From RI-153 sp963752935 (GTDB taxonomy: Bacteria > Chloroflexota > Anaerolineae > Caldilineales > Caldilineaceae): a stretch of DNA of 64,000 nt. The notes under the pieces are model-generated. The model did no database searches, was not told where the DNA came from, and was given only the letters and a program-made list of their open reading frames with translations. The position numbers were made by a program, and so were the translations under genes. Below are positions 52,921 through 63,725 of this stretch, piece after piece (the stretch's first letter is position 1; each line of letters begins with the position of its first letter). The stretch spans positions 248,001 through 312,000 of the forward strand of contig CAVWAL010000024.1 in the NCBI GenBank assembly GCA_963752935.1. The letters are read 5' to 3'.

Positions 52921-54289
52921 ATGAGCACGCGCACTGCCCAGATCGACAAGTACATTGAGGATAATTTGCAGCGCTATCTCGACGAGGTGGTTGAGTTGTG
53001 CCGCCAACCGAGCATTTCAGCCCGCCACGAAGGGATCGACGAGTGTGCCGCGCTGGTGGCTACGCTCCTGGAACGTCACGGCTTTGAGGCCAGCGTGATG
53101 CCGTCGCAAGGGCACCCTGTGGTCTACGCGCACGCCGAGGGAGAATCGCCGCGCACGCTGCTCTGCTACAACCATTACGACGTGCAGCCCGCCGAACCAC
53201 TGGATCTGTGGACGAGCCCGCCCTTTGAGCCGACGCTGCGTGACGGCAAACTCTATGCGCGCGGCGTGGTGGACGATAAGGGTGAGATCATCGCACGATT
53301 GGCCGCCATCGACGCCCTACGAGCCGTGAACGGCGGTAAGCTACCCTGTACGATCAAGTTTGCCATCGAAGGTGAGGAAGAAGTCGGTAGCCCCTACATT
53401 GCCGATTTTGTCCGCGATCACATCGATCTGCTGGCGGCGGATGCATCGATCTGGGAGGGTGGTGGCGTCTCGCCGGAAGGTAGCCCGGGGTTGGCGTTGG
53501 GCTATCGCGGCGTGCTGGGCGTGGAACTCTTCGTCGAAACTATGACCCGCGATGCCCATTCCGGCGGTGCACACATCCTGCCCAATGCGGGTTGGCGACT
53601 GGTGCGCCTGCTCGAAGCACTTAAGGACGAGAACGAGCATATCAAGATCACCGGCTTCTATGACAACGTGAGGCCGCCGTCGGCATTGGATCTGGAACTG
53701 CTGGCGGAACAGCCGGGGCACGAAGATCTCTACCGTCAACTCTACGGCGTCGACGGACTTTGTCAATGGGCGCAGCGGGATGGCGCTGAAAGAAGCCGTC
53801 TTCCAGCCCACGTGTAACATTCAAGGCATCACTACCGGCTATCAGGAAGCGGGCATGAAAACCGTGATCCCGGCCAAGGCGTCGGTAAAAATCGACTTCC
53901 GCCTCGTGCCCGATCAGGAGCCGGATGAGGTCTTCGCCAAGCTGCGCGCCTATCTGGACGAGATTGGGTTCGCCGATGTCAAGATCGCGCGCTACGGCGC
54001 CATGTCTCCCTCCAAAGCCGAGCCGGACGATCCCTTCGTGCAGTTGACCATTCGCACCGGTGAGGAGGTCTATGGGCAGCCGACGCGGATCACCACGTTG
54101 GGCGGCGGCAGCACGCCGGTTTACGCCTTCTCCGGTCCGTTGGGGGGGATTCCTGTGGTTAGCGCCGGCATCGGCTATTGGGATAGCCGCGGTCATGCCC
54201 CTGATGAAAACATGCGTATTGAAGACTTCATCACAGGCACAAAGCATATTGCCCGCATCATCGACGGCTTTGCAGGGATTTTTGAGTAG
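52921..54289 (+). CDS. M20 family dipeptidase, frameshifted
   Basis: The N-terminal part (52921 to about 53760) has CYNHYDVQPAEPLDLWTSPPF (zinc His and Asp), GVVDDKGE (bridging Asp) and AIEGEEEVGSPYI. The C-terminal part (from about 53762 to 54289) has LKEAVFQPTCNIQGITTGYQEAGMKTVIPAKASVKIDFRLVP and GYWDSRGHAPDENMRIEDF (last His). The frames differ by one base; deleting one T of TTT at 53759-53761 yields GVDGLVNGRSGMALKEAVF, exactly the family sequence. The repaired protein of ~455 residues resembles the dipeptidase (PepV/CNDP-like) branch. Confidence 0.85.
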
Positions 54290-54294
54290 AAAAA

Positions 54295-54357
54295 GAGATT
54301 GGGCGAATAGGGGATTTTCAACTGGTACCACTTGAAAATCCCCTATTCGCCAATCTC
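54295..54357. terminator. Convergent terminator palindrome
   Basis: A 26-bp stem with one bulged G (GAGATTGG-GCGAATAGGGG... with 54332-54357) and a 10-base loop. The right arm includes the stop codon and last codons of the ABC exporter gene. It separates the dipeptidase from the exporter. Confidence 0.7.
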
Positions 54358-56169
54358 CTGCACAAACTGACGCTCATAGAGTGTCCGGTACAGCCCATCT
54401 TGGGCCAGGAGTTCGGCGTGGGTGCCGCGCTGGACGATGCGGCCTGCTTGCACAGCGCAGATCTGATCGGCATTGCGGATCGTGCTCAAGCGGTGTGCGA
54501 TGACGACGGCGGTGCGCCCGGAGAGCAAACGATCGAGCGCGTCCTGGATCATGGCTTCGGTGACGGTGTCTACGCTGGCGGTGGCTTCGTCAAGAATGAG
54601 GATGTGCGGGTCGGCGAGGACGGCGCGGGCAATGCAGATCAACTGCCGCTGTCCCACTGAAAGGTTGACGCCACCCTCCTGGATCTCGGTGTCGTAGCCA
54701 TCGGGCAGTTTTTTGATGAACGGGTGGGCATTGGCCATGCGCGCTGCCTCCTCCACTTCTTCATCCACCGCTTCGGGATTGGGGAACCGAATGTTGTCGC
54801 GAATGGTGCCGGAAAAGAGGAATGGATCCTGCGGCACCAGCCCCATTTGGGCGCGCAAGGACTGTTGCGTGACGTCGCGCACGTCAATATCGTCGATGGT
54901 AACGGCCCCCTCGCTGACGTCATAGAAGCGGGCGATCAGGTTGGCAATGGTCGACTTTCCGGCGCCGGTCGGGCCTACCAGGGCTATGGTTTGCCCTGCG
55001 GGGATGATCAAATTGACATCACGCAGCACAGGTTCGTCTTCGTTGTAGGCAAAGCCAACATCGCGCAATTCCACTTTGCCGGTAATGGGCGGCATGGGGA
55101 AAGCGTCTGCGCTATCCGCCACGTCGGGTGGGGTTTCGAGCAAGGCAACCACACGTTCGCCGCCCGCCATTGCCGATTGCATGGTTGTGTAGAGTTGGCT
55201 GAGTTCCTGAATCGGCTGGAAGAAGCGGGTGACATAGGCAAGGAAGGCGACGACCACGCCCAACGTCAGTGTGTCCGCAGCCACGGCGCGACCACCAAAC
55301 CAGAGCACGACAGCAGTCGCCAGCATCCCCAAAAACTCCACAGTGGGCAGAAAGACAAACGAGAGGGTCATAGCGCCGATATTGGCGTCGCGGTTGTCGG
55401 CGTTGACGTGATCGAAATCGGCCAGCGTCGCTTCCTCTTGCGAGAAAGCCTGGATCACGCGCATGCCTGCAATATTCTCGGCCAGATCACCCACTACGGC
55501 GGCGATGCGAGCGCGGGTAAAGCGAAAGGCGCGGCGGGCGTGGCGGGCAAAGACGGCGGTCGCCAGCAGCATCAGTGGCACGACTGAAAATGAGTAGAGC
55601 GCCAGTTGAGGGCTCATGCTCACCATTACCACCACGATCCCCACAAGGATCAGCGTGTCCCCCACCAGGGTCACCAATCCCTGTGAGAGGAACTGATTGA
55701 TCACCGCCACATCGTTGATGACACGCGAGATCGTGACGCCGATAATGTGACGGCTGTGATACCCCAGCGATAGCTCTTGCAAGTGACGAAACAGATCGGC
55801 GCGCAATGCGGCCAGCACACGCTGCCCAACCCACGAAAGCAGGTAGCGTTCGGCCATGTTGGCAAAGTAGAGGCCGACGAAGGAGGCGGCGATCAAGAGT
55901 GCCGTGCGCATCAGGCCGTCTTTATCACCGTTGGCAATATTTTCGTCGATGGCAATCTTAATCAAATAGGGTGTCGCCAGTGTAAGCGCCGTGGTCATCA
56001 ACACTGCCAGAAAGGCGCCGATCATGCGCGTGCGGTACGGAGCCAGATAAGAGAGCAACTTCCAGAGCACGCGGAAATTGAAAGAAGCCTCTTCGCTGTC
56101 TTCACCAAAGCGACGCATGGCGCCGCCCGGTCCCATTCCTGCGCCGCTTGATCCGATTGAGATGCTCAA
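54343..56169 (-). CDS. ABC exporter half, consensus-Walker-B subunit
   Basis: 608 residues, type-IV exporter layout: cytoplasmic N-terminus (~1-35), six-helix domain (~45-330), ATPase domain. Walker A is GPTGAGKST, Q-loop VPQDPF, signature LSVGQRQL (the usual second Gly is Val), Walker B ILILDEATASVDT with the catalytic Glu present, and H-loop VIAHRL. Together with the next gene it forms a heterodimer like TM287/288. Its altered signature faces the ATP site of the partner, whose catalytic Glu is missing. It follows the partner gene by 27 bases. Confidence 0.92.
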   Translation of the reverse strand: MSISIGSSGAGMGPGGAMRRFGEDSEEASFNFRVLWKLLSYLAPYRTRMIGAFLAVLMTTALTLATPYLIKIAIDENIANGDKDGLMRTALLIAASFVGLYFANMAERYLLSWVGQRVLAALRADLFRHLQELSLGYHSRHIIGVTISRVINDVAVINQFLSQGLVTLVGDTLILVGIVVVMVSMSPQLALYSFSVVPLMLLATAVFARHARRAFRFTRARIAAVVGDLAENIAGMRVIQAFSQEEATLADFDHVNADNRDANIGAMTLSFVFLPTVEFLGMLATAVVLWFGGRAVAADTLTLGVVVAFLAYVTRFFQPIQELSQLYTTMQSAMAGGERVVALLETPPDVADSADAFPMPPITGKVELRDVGFAYNEDEPVLRDVNLIIPAGQTIALVGPTGAGKSTIANLIARFYDVSEGAVTIDDIDVRDVTQQSLRAQMGLVPQDPFLFSGTIRDNIRFPNPEAVDEEVEEAARMANAHPFIKKLPDGYDTEIQEGGVNLSVGQRQLICIARAVLADPHILILDEATASVDTVTEAMIQDALDRLLSGRTAVVIAHRLSTIRNADQICAVQAGRIVQRGTHAELLAQDGLYRTLYERQFVQEIGE

Positions 56170-56196
56170 AAGAAATTCTCCTTTGGTTGGACGATC

Positions 56197-58026
56197 TTAC
56201 GCCCTCGACCCATTCTTCATGGGCTTTTCTTTATAACTTTCTACCTCATCCTGCCGCAACTGACGCCGGTAAATCTCTGCATAGAGCGCTGAGGAAGCAA
56301 GTAGCTCTGTGTGCGTGCCGGATGCGGCAATGTGTCCGTCCTCAAGCACGATGATCAGATCTGCTTTGCGGACGGTGCTCAGGCGTTGGGCAATAATAAA
56401 GCTGGTGCGCCCATGCATCAGCCGTTCCAACGCCTGTTGGATCTGCTCTTCGGTGTGGGTGTCGACACTGGCGGTGGCGTCGTCGAGGATCAGGATGCGT
56501 GGGTCCATCAGCAGGGCGCGGGCGATGGCCATCCGCTGCTTTTGCCCACCCGAAAGCGTGGATCCACTTTCGCCGACACGAGTGTCGTAGCCATCGGGCA
56601 TCTCCATGATGAAGTCGTGTGCCTGTGCCGCCTTGGCGGCGGCGACGATCTCCTCTTGGCCGGCGTCTGGGCGACCGAAGGCGATATTCTCGCGGATCGA
56701 GGCGATGAACAGAAGCGATTCCTGCAGCACGATGCCGATCTGCGAGCGCAACGAATGGATCGTTACATGGCGGGTATCGTAGCCGTCGATTCTGATGCGG
56801 CCTTCGCTGGGATCGTAGAAACGCGGGATCAGACTGGTAACGGTGGATTTGCCGGACCCTGTGGAACCGAGCAGGGCGATGATCTGGCCCGGTTTGGCCT
56901 CGAAGTCGACGTCTTCCAGCACATGGTGTCCATCTCGATAGCCAAACGAGACATGCTCGAACCGGACATGTCCTTGCACGGGGGGCAGGATCTGGGCATC
57001 GGGCGCATCGGTCACTTCGATCTCGGCGTCGAGGATTTCGAAGACGCGCTCCCCCGAAGCCACAGCCTGCATCAATGCCGGGATGATCGTACCCAAACGG
57101 CGTACGGGGCTGACCAACTGGGCAATGTAGGTGGTGAAAGCGACCAACTCGCCCCAGGAGAGCGTGCCGTTGATCACCAATGTGCCGCCATACCAGATGA
57201 TGACCACCGTGCTGACGTTGGCGATCAGATCGAGCAGCGGTACGTTAATCGCTTCCAGCCGAGCGGCGCGCGCAGCCAGAGCGAACCATTGGTTGTTCTG
57301 CCGGTCGAATCGTTCAACCTCCGCTCCTTCCTGGGCGAAGGCTTTGACAACACGAGCGCCGCGCAAGTTCTGCTCGATGCGCCCGGTGAGCACGCCCAAC
57401 TGATCCTGAATCGCGCGCGAGACGGGCCGGTAGTAGCGTCCATAGTCGAAGGCACGCCAGGCCAGGATCGGCATCGTCGCCGTAGCCAACAGTGCCAGTC
57501 TTGGGTTCATCCACAAAAGCACGACGACCGTGCCCAAGAGCAGCGTCACGCCTTCCGCCAGGCGCAGCATGGCGCGCCCGGTGAGAAAGCGGATTCGATC
57601 AACGTCGCGGATGGCGAGAGAGAGCAGTTGCCCGGTCTCGGTGCGGTCATGGTAGGCAAAGGAGAGGTAGGCTAGTTTGGCGTGGATGGCGTTGCGCAGA
57701 TCATAGGCGACGCTCTGAGATGCGACCTCGGTCCACCGTCCTTGCATAAATGTAAAGATACCTTTGACGGCAGTCAGCCCGAGCAAAAGTGCAACCGACC
57801 AGGTGAGGAGATCGACATTTCGCCCGCGGATCCCTTGATCGATAATCCAGCGGATGAACTGCGGGATCACCAGCGTGAGGCCGGTGATCAGCAACAACAG
57901 CAGGTAGGCACCGGCTGTTCGCTTCCAGTAGGGGCGTAAAAACTTAAATGCACGCGTCAGAATCGTAAACGATCCTTGCTGGCGACGAGGCAGTGGCACA
58001 ACTGCTTTGGTTGAGTTGGCAGGCAC
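56197..58026 (-). CDS. ABC exporter half, degenerate-site subunit
   Basis: 609 residues, the same fold: six helices (~30-325), then ATPase domain with Walker A GSTGSGKST, Q-loop VLQESLLF, signature LSGGQKQRMAIARALL and Walker B ILILDDATASVDT, where Asp replaces the catalytic Glu; the H-loop His is Gln (IIAQRLST). Both changes are marks of the non-hydrolysing site of heterodimeric exporters. The substrate (drug, lipid or peptide) is unknown. It is the first gene of the pair, with a promoter 130 bases upstream. Confidence 0.92.
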   Translation of the reverse strand: MPANSTKAVVPLPRRQQGSFTILTRAFKFLRPYWKRTAGAYLLLLLITGLTLVIPQFIRWIIDQGIRGRNVDLLTWSVALLLGLTAVKGIFTFMQGRWTEVASQSVAYDLRNAIHAKLAYLSFAYHDRTETGQLLSLAIRDVDRIRFLTGRAMLRLAEGVTLLLGTVVVLLWMNPRLALLATATMPILAWRAFDYGRYYRPVSRAIQDQLGVLTGRIEQNLRGARVVKAFAQEGAEVERFDRQNNQWFALAARAARLEAINVPLLDLIANVSTVVIIWYGGTLVINGTLSWGELVAFTTYIAQLVSPVRRLGTIIPALMQAVASGERVFEILDAEIEVTDAPDAQILPPVQGHVRFEHVSFGYRDGHHVLEDVDFEAKPGQIIALLGSTGSGKSTVTSLIPRFYDPSEGRIRIDGYDTRHVTIHSLRSQIGIVLQESLLFIASIRENIAFGRPDAGQEEIVAAAKAAQAHDFIMEMPDGYDTRVGESGSTLSGGQKQRMAIARALLMDPRILILDDATASVDTHTEEQIQQALERLMHGRTSFIIAQRLSTVRKADLIIVLEDGHIAASGTHTELLASSALYAEIYRRQLRQDEVESYKEKPMKNGSRA

Positions 58027-58158
58027 GGGTCTTACTCCAATCGAGTGGGACGATTGACGAACGCAGACACTTGGTTCGCCGGCACAGGTGCGGATGCTGG
58101 TACACGCTTCCCGCCTCGGGCGTCTGTCTTCTATCAGGTGAACCGCTTTAGATCGCCT

Positions 58159-58187
58159 ATTATACCCTTTTTGCCCGCAATTGTTAA
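58159..58187 (-). promoter_or_regulatory. Promoter of the ABC exporter pair
   Basis: On the minus strand: TTAACA (58187-58182), 17-base spacer, TATAAT (58164-58159). It is divergent from the methionine promoter. Confidence 0.65.
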
Positions 58188-58338
58188 AGAAGGTTTTTGA
58201 TGGTTCAGGTCGTCTATACGGTCAATAAGCGCTGCTACTTTTCCCTCAGTTTAGCCAAATCCAGGAAGTTCGTTCCCACGATTTGGGCAAGCTATAGAAA
58301 GCCGGGTGTGAACAGCCCTGGATTTTTCTCCCACAATC

Positions 58339-58367
58339 TTGACATTTGGGGAGGCGACTGCTATTAT
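58339..58367 (+). promoter_or_regulatory. Promoter of the methionine cluster
   Basis: TTGACA (58339-58344), 17-base spacer, TATTAT (58362-58367). Transcription would start near 58374, just before the SAM riboswitch. Confidence 0.8.
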
Positions 58368-58391
58368 CTCGTCAACAATTGAATACGTGTA

Positions 58392-58617
58392 CTCTTATCC
58401 AGAGAGGCGGAGGGACCGGCCCTACGAAGCCTCGGCAACCCGGCTGCAAGAGAGCGAAGATGCTCTTTTAGGCGCCAGGGTGCCAATTCCGGCAGACAAG
58501 TTCTGGGAAGATGAGAGAAGGCATTCAGTGCTCCTGCTCCGCTGCCATGTTCGGTAGTACAGGAAAACGAAAAGGTAAGATACCCTCTCATCAAATCCGG
58601 TGAGGGGGTTTGTTTTT
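58392..58617 (+). promoter_or_regulatory. SAM-I (S-box) riboswitch with terminator platform
   Basis: The aptamer runs 58392-58517: P1 5' arm CTCTTATC, then AGAGAGGCGGAGGGACCGGCC, GCCTCGGCAACC, GGTGCCAATTCC and the P1 3' arm GATGAGAG (58510-58517). The platform is a terminator: ACCCTCTCATC (58582-58592) with 58599-58609, then TTTGTTTTT. CTCTCATC at 58585-58592 is perfectly complementary to GATGAGAG, so without SAM an antiterminator forms, and with SAM P1 holds that arm and the terminator forms. It represses metY and probably the genes behind it when SAM is high. Confidence 0.93.
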
Positions 58618-58715
58618 CGATAGATACAATCGCCGGCCGATTCGGTGGTTCTTTGCCGAAAATCCGGCATCCCATCTATGCTGTCAACCATTTTTTGCAC
58701 CCTGAGGAGGGACCC

Positions 58716-60008
58716 ATGGAGAACGGACGTACGTTTGGTTTTTCGACCCGACAGTTGCACGCTGGTCAACAGCCCGATCCCACGACCGGCAGCCGCGCTG
58801 TCCCCATCTACCAGACCACCAGTTACCAGTTCCGCGACACCGAGCACGCCGCCAATCTCTTCGCACTCAAGGAGTTTGGCAACATCTACACGCGCATCAT
58901 GAACCCCACGACGGACGTGTTGGAGCAGCGTTTGGCGGATCTGGAGGGAGGCGCCGCCGCCGTGGCCGCATCCAGTGGACATGCTGCACAGACCATGGCG
59001 ATCCTCACGATTTGCGAGGCGGGCGATCACATCGTGACCAGCAGCCGGCTCTACGGCGGCACCTTCAATCAGTTCAACTATACCTTCCCGCGCCTCGGCA
59101 TCAACGTGACCTTCGTGGATCATACCGATCCCAGCAACTTCGAGAAGGCGATACGGCCCAACACCAAGATCATCTACGGCGAAACGTTGGGCAACCCCGA
59201 CATCGCCGTCTTCCCCTTTGAGGAAGTTTCGGCCATTGCGCAGGCGCACAACATCCCGTTGATGATCGACAACACCTTCGCCACGCCTTATCTATGTCGC
59301 CCAATCGAGTGGGGCGCGAACATCGTCACCCACAGCACCACCAAGTTCATCGGCGGACACGGCACCACCATCGGCGGCATCATCATCGACGGCAACAATT
59401 TTGACTGGAGCAGCGGACGCTTCGCAAACTTCACCACACCGGATCCCAGCTACCACGGGCTCGTCTACGCCGATCTCGTGGGCATGGGCCTGCCGCCCTT
59501 CGCTATCAAGGCGCGGGTGCAGGTTCTGCGCGACATCGGCGCCTGCCAGGCACCCATGAACAGTTGGATCACCGTGCAGGGGATCGAAACGTTGAGCCTG
59601 CGCATGGATCGCCATGTGCAGAATGCACAGCGTGTGGCCGAGTTCCTGGCCGAGCATGCGCTGGTAAACTGGGTCAGCTACCCCGGCTTGAGCAGTCACC
59701 CGGATCACGAACGCGCCCAAAAGTATTTGCCACGGGGGGCGGGCGCCATCCTGGGCTTTGGCATCAAGGGTGGGGTGGAAGCCGGCCAGAAGTTCATCAA
59801 CAACCTCAAGTTGTTCAGTCATCTGGCCAATGTGGGCGATGCCAAGAGCCTCGCCATCCATCCGGCCAGCACGACCCACAGCCAATTGAACGCCGAAGAA
59901 ATGGTCACCGCCGGTGTTTCGCCCGACTTCATTCGCCTGAGCGTCGGCATCGAAGACATCGAGGATATTCTCTGGGATCTGGAACAGGCTTTGCAGACCG
60001 CGCAGTAG
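58716..60008 (+). CDS. metY: O-acetylhomoserine sulfhydrylase MetY
   Basis: A PLP enzyme of the Cys/Met metabolism family that makes homocysteine from O-acetylhomoserine and sulfide. About 430 residues from ATG 58716, with GAGGAGG upstream; an earlier in-frame start at 58653 lacks one. Family marks: GFSTRQLHAGQQPDPTTGSRAVPIYQTTSYQF, YTRIMNPTTDVLEQRLADLEGGAAAVA, the PLP-stacking Tyr region, ID(N)TFATPYLCRPIEWGANIVTHSTTKFIGGHG with the Schiff-base Lys, and SVGIEDIEDIL at the end. It lies directly behind the SAM riboswitch and before metX. Confidence 0.96.
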   Translation: MENGRTFGFSTRQLHAGQQPDPTTGSRAVPIYQTTSYQFRDTEHAANLFALKEFGNIYTRIMNPTTDVLEQRLADLEGGAAAVAASSGHAAQTMAILTICEAGDHIVTSSRLYGGTFNQFNYTFPRLGINVTFVDHTDPSNFEKAIRPNTKIIYGETLGNPDIAVFPFEEVSAIAQAHNIPLMIDNTFATPYLCRPIEWGANIVTHSTTKFIGGHGTTIGGIIIDGNNFDWSSGRFANFTTPDPSYHGLVYADLVGMGLPPFAIKARVQVLRDIGACQAPMNSWITVQGIETLSLRMDRHVQNAQRVAEFLAEHALVNWVSYPGLSSHPDHERAQKYLPRGAGAILGFGIKGGVEAGQKFINNLKLFSHLANVGDAKSLAIHPASTTHSQLNAEEMVTAGVSPDFIRLSVGIEDIEDILWDLEQALQTAQ

Positions 60009-60025
60009 CAGAAATGAAGCGGAAT

Positions 60026-60062
60026 GATGAACGGAGAAGTAGTCGATTCTTCTCCGTTCATC
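60026..60062. repeat. Hairpin between metY and metX
   Basis: GATGAACGGAGAAG (60026-60039) pairs fully with 60049-60062 across a 9-base loop. No U-run follows, so read-through into metX is expected. Confidence 0.6.
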
Positions 60063-60114
60063 GTTCATCGGTACCTGAAACTGAATAGGTACCTACATCC
60101 TTTTGAAAGCAGAT

Positions 60115-61329
60115 ATGTACACTCAATCATCTATCGGCATTGTGGAAGAAAAGTTCTTTACCTTCGCTGAGGAGACGCCTTTTCAACTGGAAAGCGGCGC
60201 CACACTCGGCCCGGTGACGCTTTGCTATGAAACCTATGGGACGCTCAACGCCGACCGTACCAACGCGGTTCTGGTTTTGCATGCCTTGAGCGGCAGCGGA
60301 CACGCCGCGGGCTATCATGCCGAGGATTCGTCCTCTCTGGCCGGATTGACCGACAGCGGCGCCGTCAAACCGGGCTGGTGGGACGACTGCATCGGGCCGG
60401 GGAAGGCGTTCGATACAGATCGATACTTTGTGCTCTGTTCCAATGTCCTCGGCGGCTGTTATGGATCGACCGGACCTGCCAGCATCAATCCCGAGACCGG
60501 CAAACCGTATGGACTGGGCTTCCCCGTCGTGACGATTGGCGACATCGTACGCGCTCAGGTTGAACTGGTCGATCACCTGGGCATTGATAAGTTGCTCTGT
60601 GTGGCCGGTGGATCCATGGGCGGCATGCAGGTGCTGGAATGGGCGGCGCACCAGCCGCACCGGATTAAGGCGGCGATTCCACTGGCAACGACGGCGCAGC
60701 ACAGCCCCATGCTCATCGCCCTGAGCGAAGTGGGCCGTCAGGCCATCTACGCCGACCCTACCTGGAATCAGGGCAATTACTACGAATTTGGCCGCAAGCC
60801 CGATGCCGGGCTGGCCGTGGCGCGCATGATCGGGCACATCACCTATCTGAGCGAAGAGTCGATGCACACCAAATTTGGCCGTCGGCTGCAGGCACGCGAG
60901 CGCTACGGCTATGACTTTGCCACCGAATTTCAGGTGGAAAGTTATTTGAAGTACAACGGCAACAACTTTACGCGACGCTTCGACGCCAACAGCTATCTCT
61001 ACATCACCAAGGCGATGGACTATTTCGATCTGACCGCGCCCACCGGATCATTGGCGGCTGCTTTCGCCAAATCGATCGCTGTGAAATTCCTGGTGGTCAG
61101 CTTTACCAGCGATTGGCTCTATCCAAGCTACCACAGCAAGGATCTTGTGCGCGCCTTGACCGCCGCCGGGGCCGATGTGACCTATTTGGACATTCGAAGC
61201 ACCTGGGGACACGACGCCTTCTTGCTAGAAGTCGAGACAATGACCGAACTGCTGAGCAGCTTCCTGGGCAGGTTGGCCCGCGAAGAGGCGGTCTCCTTGC
61301 CTATTTCCCACTCTCAACCGACAGTCTGA
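60115..61329 (+). CDS. metX: Homoserine O-acetyltransferase MetX
   Basis: An alpha/beta-hydrolase that activates homoserine for methionine synthesis. About 404 residues from ATG 60115; an in-frame TTG at 60103 is an alternative. LHALSGSGHAAG is the oxyanion region, GWWDDCIGPGKAFDTDRYFVLCSNVLGGCYGSTGP the family block, the nucleophile Ser is in GGSMGGMQVLEWA, and the Asp and His are in SDWLYPS and STWGHDAFLLE. It stands between metY and metW. Confidence 0.95.
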   Translation: MYTQSSIGIVEEKFFTFAEETPFQLESGATLGPVTLCYETYGTLNADRTNAVLVLHALSGSGHAAGYHAEDSSSLAGLTDSGAVKPGWWDDCIGPGKAFDTDRYFVLCSNVLGGCYGSTGPASINPETGKPYGLGFPVVTIGDIVRAQVELVDHLGIDKLLCVAGGSMGGMQVLEWAAHQPHRIKAAIPLATTAQHSPMLIALSEVGRQAIYADPTWNQGNYYEFGRKPDAGLAVARMIGHITYLSEESMHTKFGRRLQARERYGYDFATEFQVESYLKYNGNNFTRRFDANSYLYITKAMDYFDLTAPTGSLAAAFAKSIAVKFLVVSFTSDWLYPSYHSKDLVRALTAAGADVTYLDIRSTWGHDAFLLEVETMTELLSSFLGRLAREEAVSLPISHSQPTV

Positions 61330-61345
61330 GACCGGAGGTCAGAGA

Positions 61346-61987
61346 GTGTCCGAGCGACCAAGTTCCGTTTCATCCGCCGAATCGGCTGCATTGCGACCCG
61401 ATCTTCAGCTTGTGGCCGATTTGATCCCGTCTGGGAGCCGTGTTCTCGATCTGGGTTGTGGTGACGGCGCCCTACTCGATTACTTGATCCAGCACAAAGC
61501 GGCCAAGGGGCGCGGCATTGAGTTAAGCGAAAAAGGCATGCTGGCCTGCGTGCGGCGAGGATTAAGCGTCCGCCAGGGCAACCTGCAGGAAGGGTTAGCC
61601 GACTATCCCGCGCGTAGCTTCGACCACGTTGTGTTGAGCCAGACGCTCTCGTTTCTCGACGATCCGCAGATGGTGCTGGCCGAGATGCTGCGTGTCGGCC
61701 GGTATGCCATTGTCAGCTTTCCCAACTGGGGACATTGGCGGGCGCGGCTCTTTTTACTGGCTACGGGACGCATGCCCAAAGCGCCCGACCTGCCACAGCA
61801 CTGGTATGATGTTCCGCGGTGGCAGGCGTTCACCGTTACCGATTTCGTGCGGCTGTGCAATCGGCTGGAGATTACCGTCCACGAGCAACGCTACCTGGCC
61901 GGACGCCGACGAATTCAGATCCGGCGTTTTAAGAACTTATTGTCCACTACCGCGGTTTTTGTGTTGGAGAAGAAACGACCTGTGTGA
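61346..61987 (+). CDS. metW: Methionine biosynthesis protein MetW
   Basis: A SAM-methyltransferase-fold protein usually encoded next to metX and needed for it in several bacteria. 213 residues from a GTG start, with GGAGG upstream. RVLDLGCGDGALLDYL (~32-47), GIELSEKGMLACVRRGLSVRQGNLQEGLADYP and FDHVVLSQTLSFLDDP are the MetW pattern, followed by FPNWGHWRARLFLLATGRMP. It is 16 bases behind metX, so it is co-transcribed. Confidence 0.95.
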   Translation: MSERPSSVSSAESAALRPDLQLVADLIPSGSRVLDLGCGDGALLDYLIQHKAAKGRGIELSEKGMLACVRRGLSVRQGNLQEGLADYPARSFDHVVLSQTLSFLDDPQMVLAEMLRVGRYAIVSFPNWGHWRARLFLLATGRMPKAPDLPQHWYDVPRWQAFTVTDFVRLCNRLEITVHEQRYLAGRRRIQIRRFKNLLSTTAVFVLEKKRPV

Positions 61988-62099
61988 TGCGTACGCCAGG
62001 CAGAGAGACCCCCATGAAGCGGCGGCGCTTGACTGCCAGGTGACGGATCAGGCATCTCTATCCCATTTTTCGCAAGCTTGAGAAGGAGCATCCCCGTCT

Positions 62100-63539
<1,440 letters not shown>

Positions 63540-63603
63540 GCAGCAAGGCTCGTCGATACAGTGATCTCTTTCGTCGGCCTTATATGCTTACTCCTGGCCT
63601 GTT

Positions 63604-63632
63604 TTGACCGGTCGTCGGTCCGCCGGTAAAAT
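63604..63632 (+). promoter_or_regulatory. Candidate internal promoter before homoserine dehydrogenase
   Basis: TTGACC (63604-63609), 17-base spacer, TAAAAT (63627-63632). It would allow homoserine dehydrogenase expression outside control of the SAM riboswitch. Confidence 0.55.
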
Positions 63633-63725
63633 TGTCGTCAGTTCATGGGGAGCGGATTCACCCGCCTCCCATTGCTGCAACTTTATCCATGTCTGCCAGT
63701 CACTGCGAGGGTGTGGGGTTCCGCC

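Noticed and set aside
56311..57675. 454-codon open frame on the plus strand
   Set aside because: Opposite strand of the ABC exporter ATPase and membrane domains; no ribosome-binding site or family motif.
63540..63725. Possible second riboswitch before homoserine dehydrogenase
   Set aside because: Only a promoter is readable; no T-box, lysine or threonine-element features are seen.
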